A DNA stretch of 64,000 nt from Erinaceus europaeus (lineage: Eukaryota > Chordata > Mammalia > Eulipotyphla > Erinaceidae). Location of the stretch: contig NC_080164.1 of assembly GCF_950295315.1 (NCBI RefSeq), positions 111,558,447 to 111,622,446 of the forward strand, given 5' to 3'. This document shows, piece by piece, positions 24,253 through 36,203 of the stretch. The position numbers were made by a program, and so were the translations under genes. Below the pieces are notes generated by a model. The model ran no database searches. It was not told the origin of the DNA and saw nothing but the letters and a program-made list of their open reading frames with translations. Each line of letters opens with the position of its first letter. Within the stretch, counting starts at the first letter, position 1.

Positions 24253-24567
24253 TTCTTTCTTTTCTTTTTTTTTTTTTTTTTGCCTCCATAGTTATCTCTG
24301 GCTGCTCCTGGCAGCCATTATTATTTTCCATTTTGTTGTTGTTGTTATTGTTTCTGTTGGATAGGTCAGAGAGAAATTGAGATAGGAGGGGAACATAGAG
24401 GGGCCAGAGAAAGAAACCTGCAGACCTGTTTCACCCCTTGTGAAGCAACACCTTGACGGTGGGGAGCCAGGGGCTCAAACCAAGATTATTAAACCTGTCC
24501 TCGTGCTTCCTCCATGTGAGCTTAACCTGGTGCGCCACTGCCCGCACTGCCCACCCCCCCCACCCCC
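24253..24567 (-). repeat. SINE-B copy, long form
   Basis: T-rich start, antisense 3' extension, CT-rich body and head. Flanking duplications GTGTCTTTATTTTCT (24238-24252) and GTGTCTCTATTTTCT (24568-24582) differ at one base. Confidence 0.85.
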
Positions 24568-24582
24568 GTGTCTCTATTTTCT

Positions 24583-24710
24583 ACTAAAGCACTACTTACC
24601 TCTGGTTTTATGGTGGTGCTGAGGACTGAACCTGGGTCCTCTGGTGCCTTGGGCATGAAAGTGTCTGTTGCGTAAGCCACTGAGCTATCTCCCTGGTTGA
24701 CTTGAGCTGC
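24583..24710 (-). repeat. SINE-C copy
   Basis: Antisense form with TACCTCTGGTTTTATGGTGG and GTAAGCCACTGAGCTATCTC. The SINE-B at 24253 inserted next to its tail end. Confidence 0.65.
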
Positions 24711-24747
24711 AGTTGCTAGCTTATGCAGTATAGAAAAGAGCAAGCTG

Positions 24748-24998
24748 GGGGGGGGGGCAGACAGTGGTGTACCTGTTTAAGTGCTCACATTGCAATGCAC
24801 AAGGATCCAGGTTCAAGCCCCTGGTCCCCACCTGCAGGGGGAAAGTTTCATGAATGGTGAAACAGGGCTGCTGGTGTCTCTGTTTCTTTCCCTCTCTATA
24901 TCCCCCTCCTCTCTCCATTTCTCTCTGACTTATTTATCCAATAATAAACAAATAAACAAATAAATAAATATAAATAAATAAATAAAATTTAAAAGAAA
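24748..24998 (+). repeat. SINE-B copy
   Basis: GGCAGACAGTGGTGTACC head, AGGATCCAGGTTCAAGCCCC B-box region, CT-rich body, and an (AAATA)n tail. Confidence 0.85.
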
Positions 24999-25538
24999 AA
25001 GAGTAAGATAGAAGTTCTATACTGGAATTAGGTAGAAACCTGTGACAAGGCTTTGAGTTAATAGAGGAAGACAGGAGTATAGCAACCAGGAACGTTAAGT
25101 ATGAACAGAGACACAATAGTGGTAGCTAAGCAGTTTGAACCTAGAAAATGCAGGAATATAAGAAAAGGGAATGTGATCAAGTAGACTTCAGTAGTAAATG
25201 TTGTGGGAGAGTTTCAGGGTGTTTCCATGGGTCACAGGCATTATGGTTGATCATGTAAAGAGTCAAAAGTTACCAATACTGGCTCTATTTCCTGTGACAG
25301 CAGTGGTCCCAGGGACAATGGCAGAGCTGTGCCAAGAACTAACAGTGAATCCTAAGTGGGAGATGCAGCTGAAAAGCAGATGTAAGTTCTCTACTTGCCC
25401 AGACTCTGAGCCAGGCTATCAAGGCAACTTCATCTCTCCACCCCTACCTATCTTACCTATAAAATGGAGATGACAATAGTGCCCCTATAGTTTCTCTACC
25501 ACGCTGTGCCCAACACAGTAAGTGGTTAAGTTAAGCAG
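24999..25538. other. Non-coding DNA, nothing recognised
   Basis: A 91-codon frame at 25198-25473 has no recognisable motif and no conserved context. Confidence 0.4.
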
Positions 25539-25650
25539 GCCAGGAGGTGGTGCTGTGGATAAAGGCGCTGGACCCTGAAGCATGAGGTCCTGAGTTTGAT
25601 CTCACATGTGCTAGAATGATGCTCAGGGCTCACTTTCTCCTCCTTTCTCA
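25539..25650 (+). repeat. SINE-A copy, tail replaced
   Basis: CCAGGAGGTGGTGCTGTGGA head and GAGTTTGATCTCACATG B-box-like region. The tail is cut by the adjacent antisense SINE-B. Confidence 0.8.
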
Positions 25651-25926
25651 CATTTTTTTTTCTCCCAGTCACTGGGGTTTGGTGCCACTCTCAGCAGCCA
25701 TTATTTCCTTTTCTTAATTTTTTTCTTTACATTTTTATTAAATAAAATAGAGATAAATTGAGAGGGGAGGGGGGAAGCAGAAATGGAAAGAGAAAGACAA
25801 ACACCAGCAGCCCTGCTTCATCACTTGTGAAGCGTCCCCACTACAGGTAGGGATCTGGGTCTCAAACCTGGGTCCTTTCACAGTACTATGTGTGCTTAAT
25901 CAGGTGTGCCACAGCCCAGCCCAGTA
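25651..25926 (-). repeat. SINE-B copy, long form
   Basis: Antisense 3' extension (CACTGGGGTTTGGTGCC), CT-rich body, and head ending in CACAGCCCAGCCC. Confidence 0.8.
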
Positions 25927-27268
25927 AAATTTTCTTTAAAGACATTAAGTATTTTATGACATCACACACACACAAAAAAATCCTCTACCCAGTCTATCCT
26001 AACAGTCAAAAGCAGGAGCCATGGCATCAGTTGGTGCAACAAGGGATCAGGAATCAGAACCCCAAGCCCAGTGCTCCTTCCCCAGGTGAATCACTCTGGC
26101 TTGGTGCCCAGTGGAGAACTGGTACTGAGGGAAAATGAAACCTCACTGGTTGGCAGAAGTATTGGGGCCCAGAGAGGAGTCAGAGGAGGAAGACAGTGCT
26201 AAATCCTTTTAGACCTGGGTTTGTTGAGAGGGATGGGGATTAGAAGGATCAGTGGGTCTCCCACTCTAGTCCAGACTAGTTTAGGAACTGAGGTGCATTG
26301 AAATTGCCTGCAGTCAATGGACAGAACAAAATCAAGATCTTAAAGACACTGAAATATAGGTGAAGGAACTTCTGTCTCTCTACTATAGGAAAAGGAAGAG
26401 GTCAAGGTTCAGAAACAATGCAATGTCTCATTCTATTATGCAGATTATCTCCTGAGTCTAATTTGCTTAATGGGTGAATCCATTTCAGAGCAATGTTTAA
26501 TTTTCCTCTTGAACTGTGCTTCCTTTGCACAGAAGAGAGTTAAATTACATCCTTTTCTATAAAAAAGAAAAAGTGACTGATTAATGAAAACAATAATGAA
26601 TAGACATGCCCTGTGGAAGGTAACACCGGGTACCTCTCTGTCATAATGCACATTTATTGTCCAGTTATGACAATGGAAAGCTATTTCCACCTCTTCAAGA
26701 GAGGAGATTTTGGCTATATTCTTGCTGCACTATAGTGCCAGAGCACATCTCAGAAACAAGCATTGGCAAAACTAATGGTGATATAATCACAAGATATAAT
26801 CAATCACCTAAGCTGGAGTTACTAGTTGGAGGAAAGCACAGCCACGTGGAAGTGAGCTCCAGGGTGCAAGGCTGGTCTGGACAGCAGAGTGAGGGGCTCA
26901 GAGGCAAGAGGAGAGCTTGGCAACTTACAGTGAACCTCAGGGCTGACTGCAGTGGACAAAAAAGGTGAAACTAAGTCCCAGACATATAACTCCCTCAGGA
27001 GATTTGAACTTCCTGCCTTTCTTGGATCATGGATTAAGGTTCCAGGTACGACTGCACAGTTTGTCTTTGGGCATGCTGTGGTTTGTCTTTGGGGAGGTGG
27101 GGGCCTAATCTTATTACATTGAATATGAAATCATGCAAGACCTCTACATGCTCTAGTATAGCAGTAGACAGGAACCTCATAGATAAAAGTGAGGTTTCCT
27201 ATTTGCAGTACAGGAAAAGTTTGAACAATGTATTCTTCCTGGGTCTAGGTTTACATGTGGGTCTACTG
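25927..27268. other. Non-coding DNA, nothing recognised
   Basis: About 1.3 kb with no recognised repeat. The 103-codon frame at 26657-26968 has no motif. Confidence 0.4.
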
Positions 27269-27808
27269 TGTGCTTAAGCAGGGATGGCTGACCTCCCCCC
27301 CCCCTACCCACCCAGAAGCTTATCTATCAGACTCTTTTTGGCATGCCAGCCTTGTAGTCTAGTGAAATGTGGCCAGAGTACACGGGGGAATTCCAACCTT
27401 CCTAACAGCGTTGCCCAATCACCCCACCTCTCCTCCCTCTGGTGGGCTTTGCCTTCCTTATATTTCTATTTCCCTGTTCCTGCATCACCATTCATACCTT
27501 CATGCCTTGCTCTCTTTTCCCTTATAAGGAGACATTGACCTCACTGGCCAGCTGGCTACTTCCCCTACACAGCTACCCCTTTATAAATTTGTAACTGTGT
27601 CAATAAAAATGTCCCGTTCTCCGCAGCGGTACCCTAAGGAGGTTTGTGTATTGTCCACTGCCACAGTATGCTAGAAGACCCCTTAGCAGGTTCACTCCTG
27701 CCTCTGCTAGCCCGTGGTTTCCTGCTCTCCACCTGTTTCCTGGTAGCCAACAGGCCAGTCAGGGAAGTGGGAACCCAGCTGGGTCATTCCCCCCAAGGAA
27801 CCCTGACA
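27269..27808 (+). mobile_element. Solo endogenous retrovirus LTR
   Basis: The 540-bp block begins TGTGCTTAAG and ends CCCTGACA (TGT...ACA), with 4-bp repeats ACTG at 27265-27268 and 27809-27812. It has a TTTATAAATT box near 27580-27590 and an AATAAA signal at about 27603, followed by a GC-richer stretch resembling R-U5. The 4-bp duplication and composition fit a class I (gamma-type) LTR. It has no internal genes. A 4-bp TSD match is weak evidence by itself; the promoter and poly(A) order supports the call. Confidence 0.6.
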
Positions 27809-27925
27809 ACTGATTTGCAAGAATTTGCTTGGTGGGTCATTTTGAGCATCACAGAAAATGGGCTCTAAAATACAAACCAGTATCTGACAGAGCTATCATA
27901 ATTTAACTTATGTGTAGTTATCTAG

Positions 27926-27928
<3 letters not shown>

Positions 27929-27966
<38 letters not shown>

Positions 27967-27977
27967 ACACACACACA
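27929..27977. repeat. (GT)n-TA-(CA)n microsatellite
   Basis: A (GT)n run of about 33 bases is followed directly by TACACACACACACA, so the repeat is self-complementary and could fold into a hairpin. Confidence 0.95.
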
Positions 27978-28035
27978 TTTAAGCTGTATTGGCTTATAAA
28001 GAAGTTCATTTTAGACATGCAATTTCACATTTTTG

Positions 28036-28138
28036 GGGTAGGGATAGACAGCATAATGGTTATACAGAGATTCTCATGCCTGAGGCTCCGAAGTCCCAGA
28101 TTTAATCCACCCATATCACTGTAAGCAAATGCTGACAT
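28036..28138 (+). repeat. SINE-C copy, partial
   Basis: GATAGACAGCATAATGGTTA head and CCCAGATTTAATCC B-box-like site. The CT-rich part and tail are lost. Confidence 0.65.
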
Positions 28139-28858
28139 TTCTGATTAAAAACAAAACAAAACAGAACAAAAAAATTTCTTTTCACACCTCTTTCTGAAGT
28201 GTGGTAACACACCTTGTCCACTGACAAAGTCATGCTAATCCTCTACCAAAGTCTATTGAACACCCCCACTCTTACAAACTCCCTTTCCCCATTCTCCCCA
28301 TCAATGACATCTGGAATCAGAGTTTAAGGGCTTGTGTCCATCAATAAACTTATAAGTCCCTTTCTGTCAACATTTATCCCATGAAATACCTAGTTTAGAT
28401 GATACATAATACCTAGGAATGTGTATATTTTGAATAGATGCCTAATTTGACACCTGTGGCAGTTTGACTTACTGGTAATTAAATATTTACTTTCCTCCTC
28501 TTCCCACTGTAGCCAAAGTATACTTCGTTCTTCCAAAAAATTCTTTACCAAGAAGGCAGTATCAAATAAGATGCAATAATTATACACTTGCTTGGTTCTA
28601 GTCCTTTATCAACGAGTGTAACAAAGATAAGCCTTGGATGGTTTCAAGTTCCAGAGAAAGGAGGGAGCATACAGGAACCTGCTACCACACATAGTAAATC
28701 CCAACAGAAAACTGTGTGGCCTGAGCCAAACCACAAACAATAGAACTAAAGTGGTAAAGAAGAGTAGATTATAAAAGGCAGCTATTTAGAGTAAAATGAA
28801 ACCCTGCACAATTTCCCTTTAGAATATTAAAAATTATTTCTTGGAAATAGAAAAAATT
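28139..28858. other. Non-coding DNA, nothing recognised
   Basis: No gene or repeat was recognised. Confidence 0.45.
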
Positions 28859-28874
28859 AGAAATGAATGTTTAT

Positions 28875-29240
28875 GTGGGGGGCAGGTGGTAGCACAGTGG
28901 GTTAAGCACACATGGGAGAAAGTGCAGAGACAGGAATAAGGATTCCAGTTCGAGCCCCGGATCCCCACCTGCAGGGGGATCACCTCACAAGTGGTGAAGC
29001 AGGTCTGCAGGTGTCTATCTTTCTCTCCCCCTCTCTGTCTTCCCCTTCTCTCTCAACTTCTCTCTGTCCTATACAACAGCAATGACAGCAATAAGAACAA
29101 CAATAATAACAATGATAAACAACAAGGGCAACAAAAGGGAAAAATTAGCCTCCAGGCACAGTGGAATCATGGTGCAGACACTGAGCCCCAGCAGTAACCC
29201 TGGAGGCAAAAAAAAAAAAAAAAAGAAAAGAAAAAGAAAA
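28875..29240 (+). repeat. SINE-B copy, long form, complete
   Basis: Head, GTTCGAGCCCCGG B-box region, CT-rich body, CAACAAGGGCAACAAAAGGG block, the 3' extension (CCTCCAGGCACAGTGG) and A/G-rich tail are all present. Perfect 16-bp duplications AGAAATGAATGTTTAT flank it (28859-28874 and 29241-29256). It is the best type example of the long form. Confidence 0.95.
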
Positions 29241-29592
29241 AGAAATGAATGTTTATTAACCAATGAAAACTTGAGTTCTTGGTTTTGAAAAGACTTTCTG
29301 CCACTCTAATATCTGTACTTGATATTTATTCTTAGTTGTTGCAAAACAAAGGAAATAGACTAGTAATTTAGTGCTAAGAATCAGACATAGAGATAGATGT
29401 TTTTGTGCATTAGCTTATGTAATTTTCACTGAAACTCTAAAGCATTGTTAGCAGTATACCATTTGATAAGTACTAACACGTGGAGTGCTCCTATACAGTG
29501 GCTGAAGACTTAAGTCAAGCCATTGTTTATGGAAAAGTGTGTACTCTATCATGTGAGTTATCTTCTGAACCTAAGAAAATAATTTTATAAAC

Positions 29593-29780
29593 TGGGCAGG
29601 GGCACATCTGATAGAGTTTACACATTACAGTGCAGAAGGACCCAGTTTCAAACTCCTGCTCTTCAAACTTCCTGCAAGAGGAAGTTTCATGAGGGTAAAA
29701 CAATGCTGCAGGTGCCTCTTTCCCTCCCTGCCTCACTGTTCCCTCTCTTTCTAGTCTTTCCCTTTCAATTTCTGCTTCTA
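29593..29780 (+). repeat. SINE-B copy, old
   Basis: Recognisable head, GGACCCAGTTTCAAACTCC region and CT-rich body. Diverged and without a clean tail. Confidence 0.65.
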
Positions 29781-29914
29781 TGCAAAAGATATAAATAGAC
29801 TATTTAAAAATTAAGTCCACCTACAACACTTCAGCTTTCAGGGTCAGGCAAAATTATTAGTCATAGGTTTCTTCCCAAAGACCCCTGGTTTCATGTGCTC
29901 TATTCCTACTTTTG

Positions 29915-30330
29915 GGTTCTTGTTTATTAAACAATTTGTCCAGCTTTATATTTCGCCACCTCTCAACCACCAACTTGTAGATGCTACCATGATGCCATTC
30001 TGACTTCCCTGGGCAGATAATCTCAGCAAAGTGTCCTCAAACCTCACCTCCTTAGAAGTAAAAGATAGGGAAAGATAGAAACAAGCTGGGGGTATGGATC
30101 CACCTACCAACACCCATGTACAACACAGAAGCAATTAGAGAAGTCATAACTCCCACCTTCTGCACCCCAAAAAGAATTCTGGCTCATATTCCAGAGGGAT
30201 AAAGAATATGAAAGCTTTCAGTGGAGGAGATGGGGCATGGAACTCTGGTGTTGGGAACTGTGTGGAATTATACCCGTTATCTTATAATATTGTTAATCAT
30301 TATTGTCACTAATAAAATTTATAAAAGAGA
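29915..30330 (+). mobile_element. LINE-1 3'UTR final block, diverged
   Basis: Follows the last block of the long-lineage 3'UTR (AACAATTTGTCCAGCTTTAT, the AACACCCATGTACAACACAG region, CCAGAGGGATAAAGAAT), ending AATAAAATTTATAAAAGAG. It is more diverged than the other copies. Confidence 0.8.
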
Positions 30331-31239
30331 AAGAGAGAGAAATGAATGTTGATGACTGACTGCTGGGCTTCAGGGAAGTTCACTCTGCAGAGTTGCTGTA
30401 GCATTTTTACTCACCAGTGAAATTCCCAGTACAAACCTAATACAGTGTTTAAGTTATAGAAAACGGTAGTGGCATATTTCTCAGAATTTCTCTCAGAGAC
30501 CTTTGAAGATAACAGGTATAGTGACTTGGTTTTGAGCTGTACAGAACCATAGACCCCTGTTATAATATTTTGGCCTACACTAGACCACAGGCCTCTCCTC
30601 TCTTCTCCTCTCATGGCCTCTCCTCTTCTCTTTTCTTCTCTTCTCTCCTCTCTTCTCCTCCTCCTCCTTCTCCCCTCCTCCTCCTCCTCATCCTCCTCCT
30701 CTTCTCCTTCTCCTCCTCCTCCTTCTCCTCCTCTTCTCTCTCTCTCATTCTCTCCCCCCCCCCCGCTCTAGCATCAGTGTGTAGTAGCCTATGGCAACTA
30801 AGTTTGCAAAAATATAGACTATGACATTTGCATCGTCTTTAAATGACCTAGTGACACATTTATTGGAATGAATGCACTTCATTAAGCCACATACAGTGGT
30901 ATTTGCAGCTAGCAGATTTAGTGCCCAGTGTTGTTCTTGTGGGGTTGTATTGGGAAATAAACCTTTTCCAAAAGACTACCTAGGCAAAGCAGATTGCAAT
31001 TGGTAAAGATCCATTCCAAATAGGAGCCTAGATTTTGGCAGTCAACATCCTTCAATAAAAGTTTAAAATGTTATGTGAGGAATGACTTCAGAAATATAAT
31101 ATATACACAATATAAATATTGAAGCAGAGAATGAAAATAGTGACTGTTCTCTTACTATAGTGCTCTCGTGCCTGATACATTGGCTTTCTATTTCTGAGGC
31201 TGCTTATAATTCTGCGGCAGTAGAAGCTACCATAAGGAA
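30331..31239. repeat. Non-coding DNA with a 170-bp pyrimidine tract
   Basis: About 30594-30766 is almost pure CT, with TCCTCC and TCTTC units ending in a C-run. Frames through it are artefacts. The rest shows nothing recognised. Confidence 0.7.
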
Positions 31240-33880
31240 TTTAAATGACATGTACAAAATAGTTCATACAGATCCAGCAGAGTATACATTCTTTTCAAAG
31301 CATGCAGACATTGTCCAGTGAATATATGCTAGGCCATAAAACAAGTCTTAATAAATTTAAGAAGACTGAAATTATGTCAAGCATCTCTTCTAACCCCAGT
31401 GATATAAAAATAGAAATCAATTAAAATAAAATTGGAAATTAAATAAGAAATGGTAATATAAACAGTGCTGGGAGACTTATGAAAATGGGAACTTGAGGCA
31501 TCCAATCCTCATAATTTAGTCAACATGTCTCAAAAAGAGAGTAGCATAAATCACCTCAAGACACTAGAAAAATTACAAACAATATAACACTGCATTTAAG
31601 AGTGGAAGAGAAAAAGCAAAACAAGTGAAGCTGAAGACTAGTAGAAACAGGGGAAACTAAAGATTAGAACAGAAACTGCAAAAGGCAATATAGGGGCCAG
31701 GTTGTGGAGTACCTGATTGAGTGTACATGCTACAATGACCAGGTTCAAGCCCCTGGCCCCCAATTGCATGGGGAAAACTTCACGAGTGGTGAAGCAGTGC
31801 TGCAGGTATATCTCTATCTATCCTTCCTTCCTTCCTTCCTTCCTTCCTTCCTCCCTTCCTTCCTTCCTTCCTATCTATCTCCCTACTCTCCTGTCGATTT
31901 CTATCTATACCCAAATAAATAAGGCTTGACTCCTTAAAAATATAAACAAAATTTACAAACTTTTAGTTAGACTAACTATGAAAAAAAGGGAGAGGGTTCA
32001 AGTAAATAATAAAAAATAAAAAAATTAAGGCTTGAGCAATAAATCCCTCAGTAGGGACCAGACTTGAATTTGGTACAAGAGAGATACTACAGCAATGAAG
32101 GAAGCTTTAGTTTTGTGGTGTCTTCCCCTCTTTTTGTCTCTAGTAGAATAGAGAAGCAGACCTAGAACACTGAGGACGTGGGTTGGCAAGGTCTGAGTTC
32201 AACAAGGAAAGAAAATAAGTGAAAGAGGAGGAATTATAACTGATACACAGAGTTTCAAAGGAGCAGAAGAGAATTATACTAATCATTATACATCAGTCAG
32301 CAAAATTAACACCATAAAAGTATAGTTACATTTCTAGAACTCAATATTTTTCAACACTAAATCAGGAATAAAAAACTAATATTTGAATGAACCACTGATC
32401 ACTATTATTAACTAATATTTATTTATTTATATTTACTGATGATTAATACTTATTTATTTCAAAATCTTACAAAATCAAGAGGAGGAAACACATCCAAATT
32501 CACTTTAAAAGACAATACTATGAAATTAACACCAGATAAAGTTATATATCTATATACATATTTATATATGTGTGTGTATGTGTATATATAGAGAGAAATG
32601 TTTTACACATACACACTACTGTATTTGACTGTTGACTATAGACCATTAATCTCACCAATAAATAAAAAAGCTTAAAATATAATATATTTATATGTCAGTA
32701 TCCTAGATGTAGGCCAGTATCCTAGATGCAAAAATAGTCAAAATATATTATCAAAGAAGTTTTGGGACATATAATCAGTAAAGTACTACTCGGAAAAATT
32801 TTAAAAGGTGGTACTGTGTCATTCAGGACAAAATGGGTAGAATTGGAGATGATTATGCTTAGTGAAGCGAGTAAATGAAAGACAAGTACATATGTAGAAT
32901 ACAGAGAATTCAAGCACATCAATTTCCAAAGAAAGAAAAAACTAGTAATAAAATACAATTGCGTTTATGATTTTTTAAAAAATCTCAAAAAATGCACATA
33001 GACAGAAGGCACCTGAACATAATTTAAACGATTCATGAAAAACATACAACTGTTAGACAATGAAAAACTAAACTTCTTTCCTTAAATATCAGGAGAGAGA
33101 CACGAATGCCTATACTGCCAATGTTTTGAACAAAGTATTAAGAATCTTAGAGCAATTAGGCAAATCAACTAAATAAAATGCATTCAAAGGGAAAAGAAGA
33201 AACAAAACTATCGCTATTTGTGGATGACATTATAATATATCAATCCCTAAAGACTTTACCTAAAAATAGCAAGATAAAGAAATGTAAAGTTGCAAGATAT
33301 AAAATCAATATACAAATATTATTTTACTTTTATACTCCAATGATGAACTCTCAGAAAGAGAAAAAAGAATACAATGACAATTATAATTGCATGAAAGAAA
33401 AGGGAAAATAAATTAGGAATGAATTTAACCATGGAAGTTATAATGAAAGTCCTTATAATGAAAACTATAAGATACTGATCCAAAAAAAAAAGAGAGAGAA
33501 AGAGAGCGAGAAAGAAAGAAGATCCAAGTAAGTGTAATAGATATTTCGTGCTCATAAATCAGAATAATATTATAAAATTCATACACTATGCAAGGCAATC
33601 TGCAGATTCAATTCAATTGTTGTAAATATTTGAATGGAATTATTCATTGGAGAATATATAATCTATAGAAGACATACATGTGGCCAACACAAGAAGATTC
33701 TTAACATCACTAGCCACCAGGGAGAGGCAAATTAAAACCACGGTGAGATATGGGCTCATACCTTACACATGGCCACAGTCCAAAAAATGAGAAACAGCTT
33801 ATGTTGATAATGTGGAATGAGGACAATACAATAGGTATAGTTTCCATTGCAAGTCTTTCACTCTATTGGTAAAACATATT
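31240..33880 (+). mobile_element. Mosaic of old LINE-1 ORF2 fragments
   Basis: Several stretches show decayed ORF2 sequence on the plus strand: about 31260-31560; about 32220-32520; an old 3' end near 32605-32670; an ORF2 C-terminal stretch near 32750-32900; a reverse-transcriptase stretch at 33178-33411 whose frame reads KLSLFVDDIIIY (the FADD active-site motif with V for A); and about 33660-33880. The order is not collinear, so several insertions or rearrangements are mixed. The SINE at 31693-31923 interrupts it. No frame is long enough to be functional. Confidence 0.6.
31693..31923 (+). repeat. SINE-B copy with (CCTT)n expansion
   Basis: Complete head and GGTTCAAGCCCCTGGCCCCC region. The CT-rich body has expanded into (TTCC)n at 31829-31873. 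Confidence 0.85.
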
Positions 33881-33984
33881 CCTAGTTGTTTTTTTTTTCT
33901 TTTTTGACACAACTACTAGTACGACTGTCTCCTACTTTCTCTTTCAGTATATAGGTACTATATACTATAGATATACTATAGATG

Positions 33985-34325
33985 TATTAATAACTTATTT
34001 ATTTATTCTGATAGAGACAGAGAGAAATTGAAAGGGAAGGAGGAGATAGAGAAGGAAAAAGAAAGAGAGAGACTGGCACCTCTGTTTCATGGCTTGTGGT
34101 TGGTTGCAGTGTTGTAGGTATCTGTCTCTCTTCCTCACCATCCCCCCTCTCAATTTCTGACTGTCTCTATCTAATAAATAAATAAAGATAATTTTAGAAA
34201 ACTCTTAAAAAGTTATATATAAAAATAAACGTTACTTCCCCCTTGCAGATGGGAACTGGGGACTAGAACCAGGGTTCTTGGACATAATAATATGTATGCT
34301 CTACCAGGTGCACCACCTACCAGAC
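33985..34325 (-). repeat. SINE-B interrupted by an opposite-strand SINE part
   Basis: An antisense SINE-B runs from about 33985 to 34104 and resumes at about 34230-34325. Between them about 34105-34215 is the CT-rich body and tail of a SINE in the plus orientation (GTCTCTATCTAATAAATAAA). The result is a head-to-head partial palindrome. Confidence 0.7.
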
Positions 34326-34856
34326 CCTTTGGTATACACATTATGTTCCACATATATACTTTTTACTCTATACATTATATCCAAAATATTGTATCATGTA
34401 GAATACTATTGGACTACAAAAAGTATAAATTATTGTCAATTGCAAAAATATGCATAGGCTTTGAGACTATCAAGGTCTTGACAGTTCTTACCAGATGTCA
34501 TAAGTCAGAGCTAAATATCTTATGATTTACCTATGTGTGAACTCTAATAAAACAAAAACAAGAAGCACAGATGGAGGAAATAGATTGTTGGTTTCCAGAC
34601 TGATGAAGGGTTGCAAATGGGCAAACATGAGTGAAGGAGTTCAGAGGTATAAACTTCCATTTTCTAACTAAGTCAAGGTATCATAAATAGTATGGAGATC
34701 ATACTCAGTAATAGGATATGACTTGAAAGGTCAAAGTTCCTAAGCACTATGGCAAATGGACTTACTAGAAGACTCCGTTAACAGAGTATACAGATGCCCA
34801 TTTCTTAGGCTACGACATTAAAGCATCTCATACGTTATCTAAAATCACGTTATCTT
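34326..34856. other. Non-coding DNA, nothing recognised
   Basis: No gene or clear repeat was recognised. Confidence 0.4.
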
Positions 34857-35072
34857 CCCACCAGGGTTATCTCTAGGGTTCACTACCTGTACATTGACTT
34901 GGCTGTTTTCTGAGGCAATTTTTCCCCCTTTTCCTTCTTTTCTGATAAAGAGAGAAACAGAGCAAGAAGGACAATTCCAGTAATAATGAAGCTTCACCCC
35001 TCTGCATGGGGACAAGGACTTGAGCCTGAATCCTCACTCCTAGCTATGTGGGTACTCACTGTCTGGCCCCTA
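34857..35072 (-). repeat. SINE-B copy, old, long form
   Basis: Antisense 3' extension (CCACCAGGGTTATCTC), body, CTGCATGGGGACAAGGAC-type motif and head ending CTGGCCCC. Confidence 0.7.
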
Positions 35073-35570
35073 AAGAAAAATAAAAACTAGCAGAATAAGC
35101 TGGTCTGGCAGAAGTCTGACTACATGTCAAATATGAAGTGAAAACGTACATCAAAAACACACTGCTGAATGTTTCTGAGAGGCTTCTGCAATAGATGTCC
35201 AACAGGTGATCTTAATGAGGTGCAGAAATCCCCAGCTAATATAGAAACTCTCTCAAGTCACCTCCTGGAGTGCCTCTTCCAGCTGTACAACATTATTCTC
35301 TCTGTTCCCAATTGAGTGAGTACGTTTTTTAAGCTCCCTCTGGATGAAATTTTAAATTGATTCATTATTTTCAGACTCCAAGGCAGTCAATTCTTGATGA
35401 CTTTGTATGCCAATACATAATGATCTTTTAGAATGCATACTACCTGAACATCTGATATGACTCCCAGAAAGGGTCTCCACTAGATGCCATTCTGTATACA
35501 GAACCATTACCACTGTTTTATTTAATCATAATTGTTATTAACACATCTAGTTCATCCCATTTATTTTTTA
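35073..35570. other. Non-coding DNA, nothing recognised
   Basis: No gene or repeat was recognised. Confidence 0.4.
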
Positions 35571-35769
35571 GGGGCAAGGTGGTGGCACAATTGGTTGAGT
35601 ACACATGAATAAGGATCCAGGTTCAACCCCCACCCCCCATCCCCACCTTCAGGGAGGGGAGAAGCTTCACAAATAGTGAAGCAGGACTGCAGCTCTCTCC
35701 CCCTCCCCCTTCCCTCTCAGTTTCTGTCTCTATCCAATAAATAATATATCAATAAGATATTTTAAAAAG
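35571..35769 (+). repeat. SINE-B copy
   Basis: GGGGCAAGGTGGTGGCAC head, AGGATCCAGGTTCAACCCC B-box region, CT-rich body and AATAAATAATATATC tail. Confidence 0.8.
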
Positions 35770-35899
35770 AGTAAGGAAACCCAATTTATTGTTTTGAAAT
35801 AAATGCCACTGTTTTGTATATGTGTGAAACCATGACTCAATAGAATTATAGGGGTTAATTTTCCTACTCACTTATTTCCACTTTTTATTTTATCTTCAT

Positions 35900-36035
35900 T
35901 TTCACTGTTTATACAGAGACAGAGAGGTAAAAAGAAAGTGTGAAAGAGGCCAGAGGACGAAAGCTTCCTTGAATATGGCAGGGCCTGGATTATGAACATG
36001 GCAAAACAGCATACTACCCGAGTGAGCTTTTTAAC
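35900..36035 (-). repeat. Decayed SINE, possibly SINE-C
   Basis: A GA-rich stretch followed by GGGCCTGGATTATGAACATG, similar in layout to antisense SINE-C. Poorly preserved. Confidence 0.35.
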
Positions 36036-36053
36036 TGGCTGCCATCTTTTGCT

Positions 36054-36186
36054 TTGAGAAGAAGAGACAGAAGCAGAGAAAGGGAGAAAAGAGAGAGAAA
36101 GAGAGAGAGAGAGAGAAACAGAGAGAGAGAGAGAAAAACAGAGAGAGAGAAACAGAGAGAGAGAAACAGAGAGAGAGAGAGAGAGT
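36054..36186. repeat. (GA)n-rich simple repeat
   Basis: GAGAGA runs with AAAC interruptions. The arginine/glutamate open frame across it is an artefact. Confidence 0.9.
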
Positions 36187-36203
36187 TAACACAGATCTAT
36201 TCC

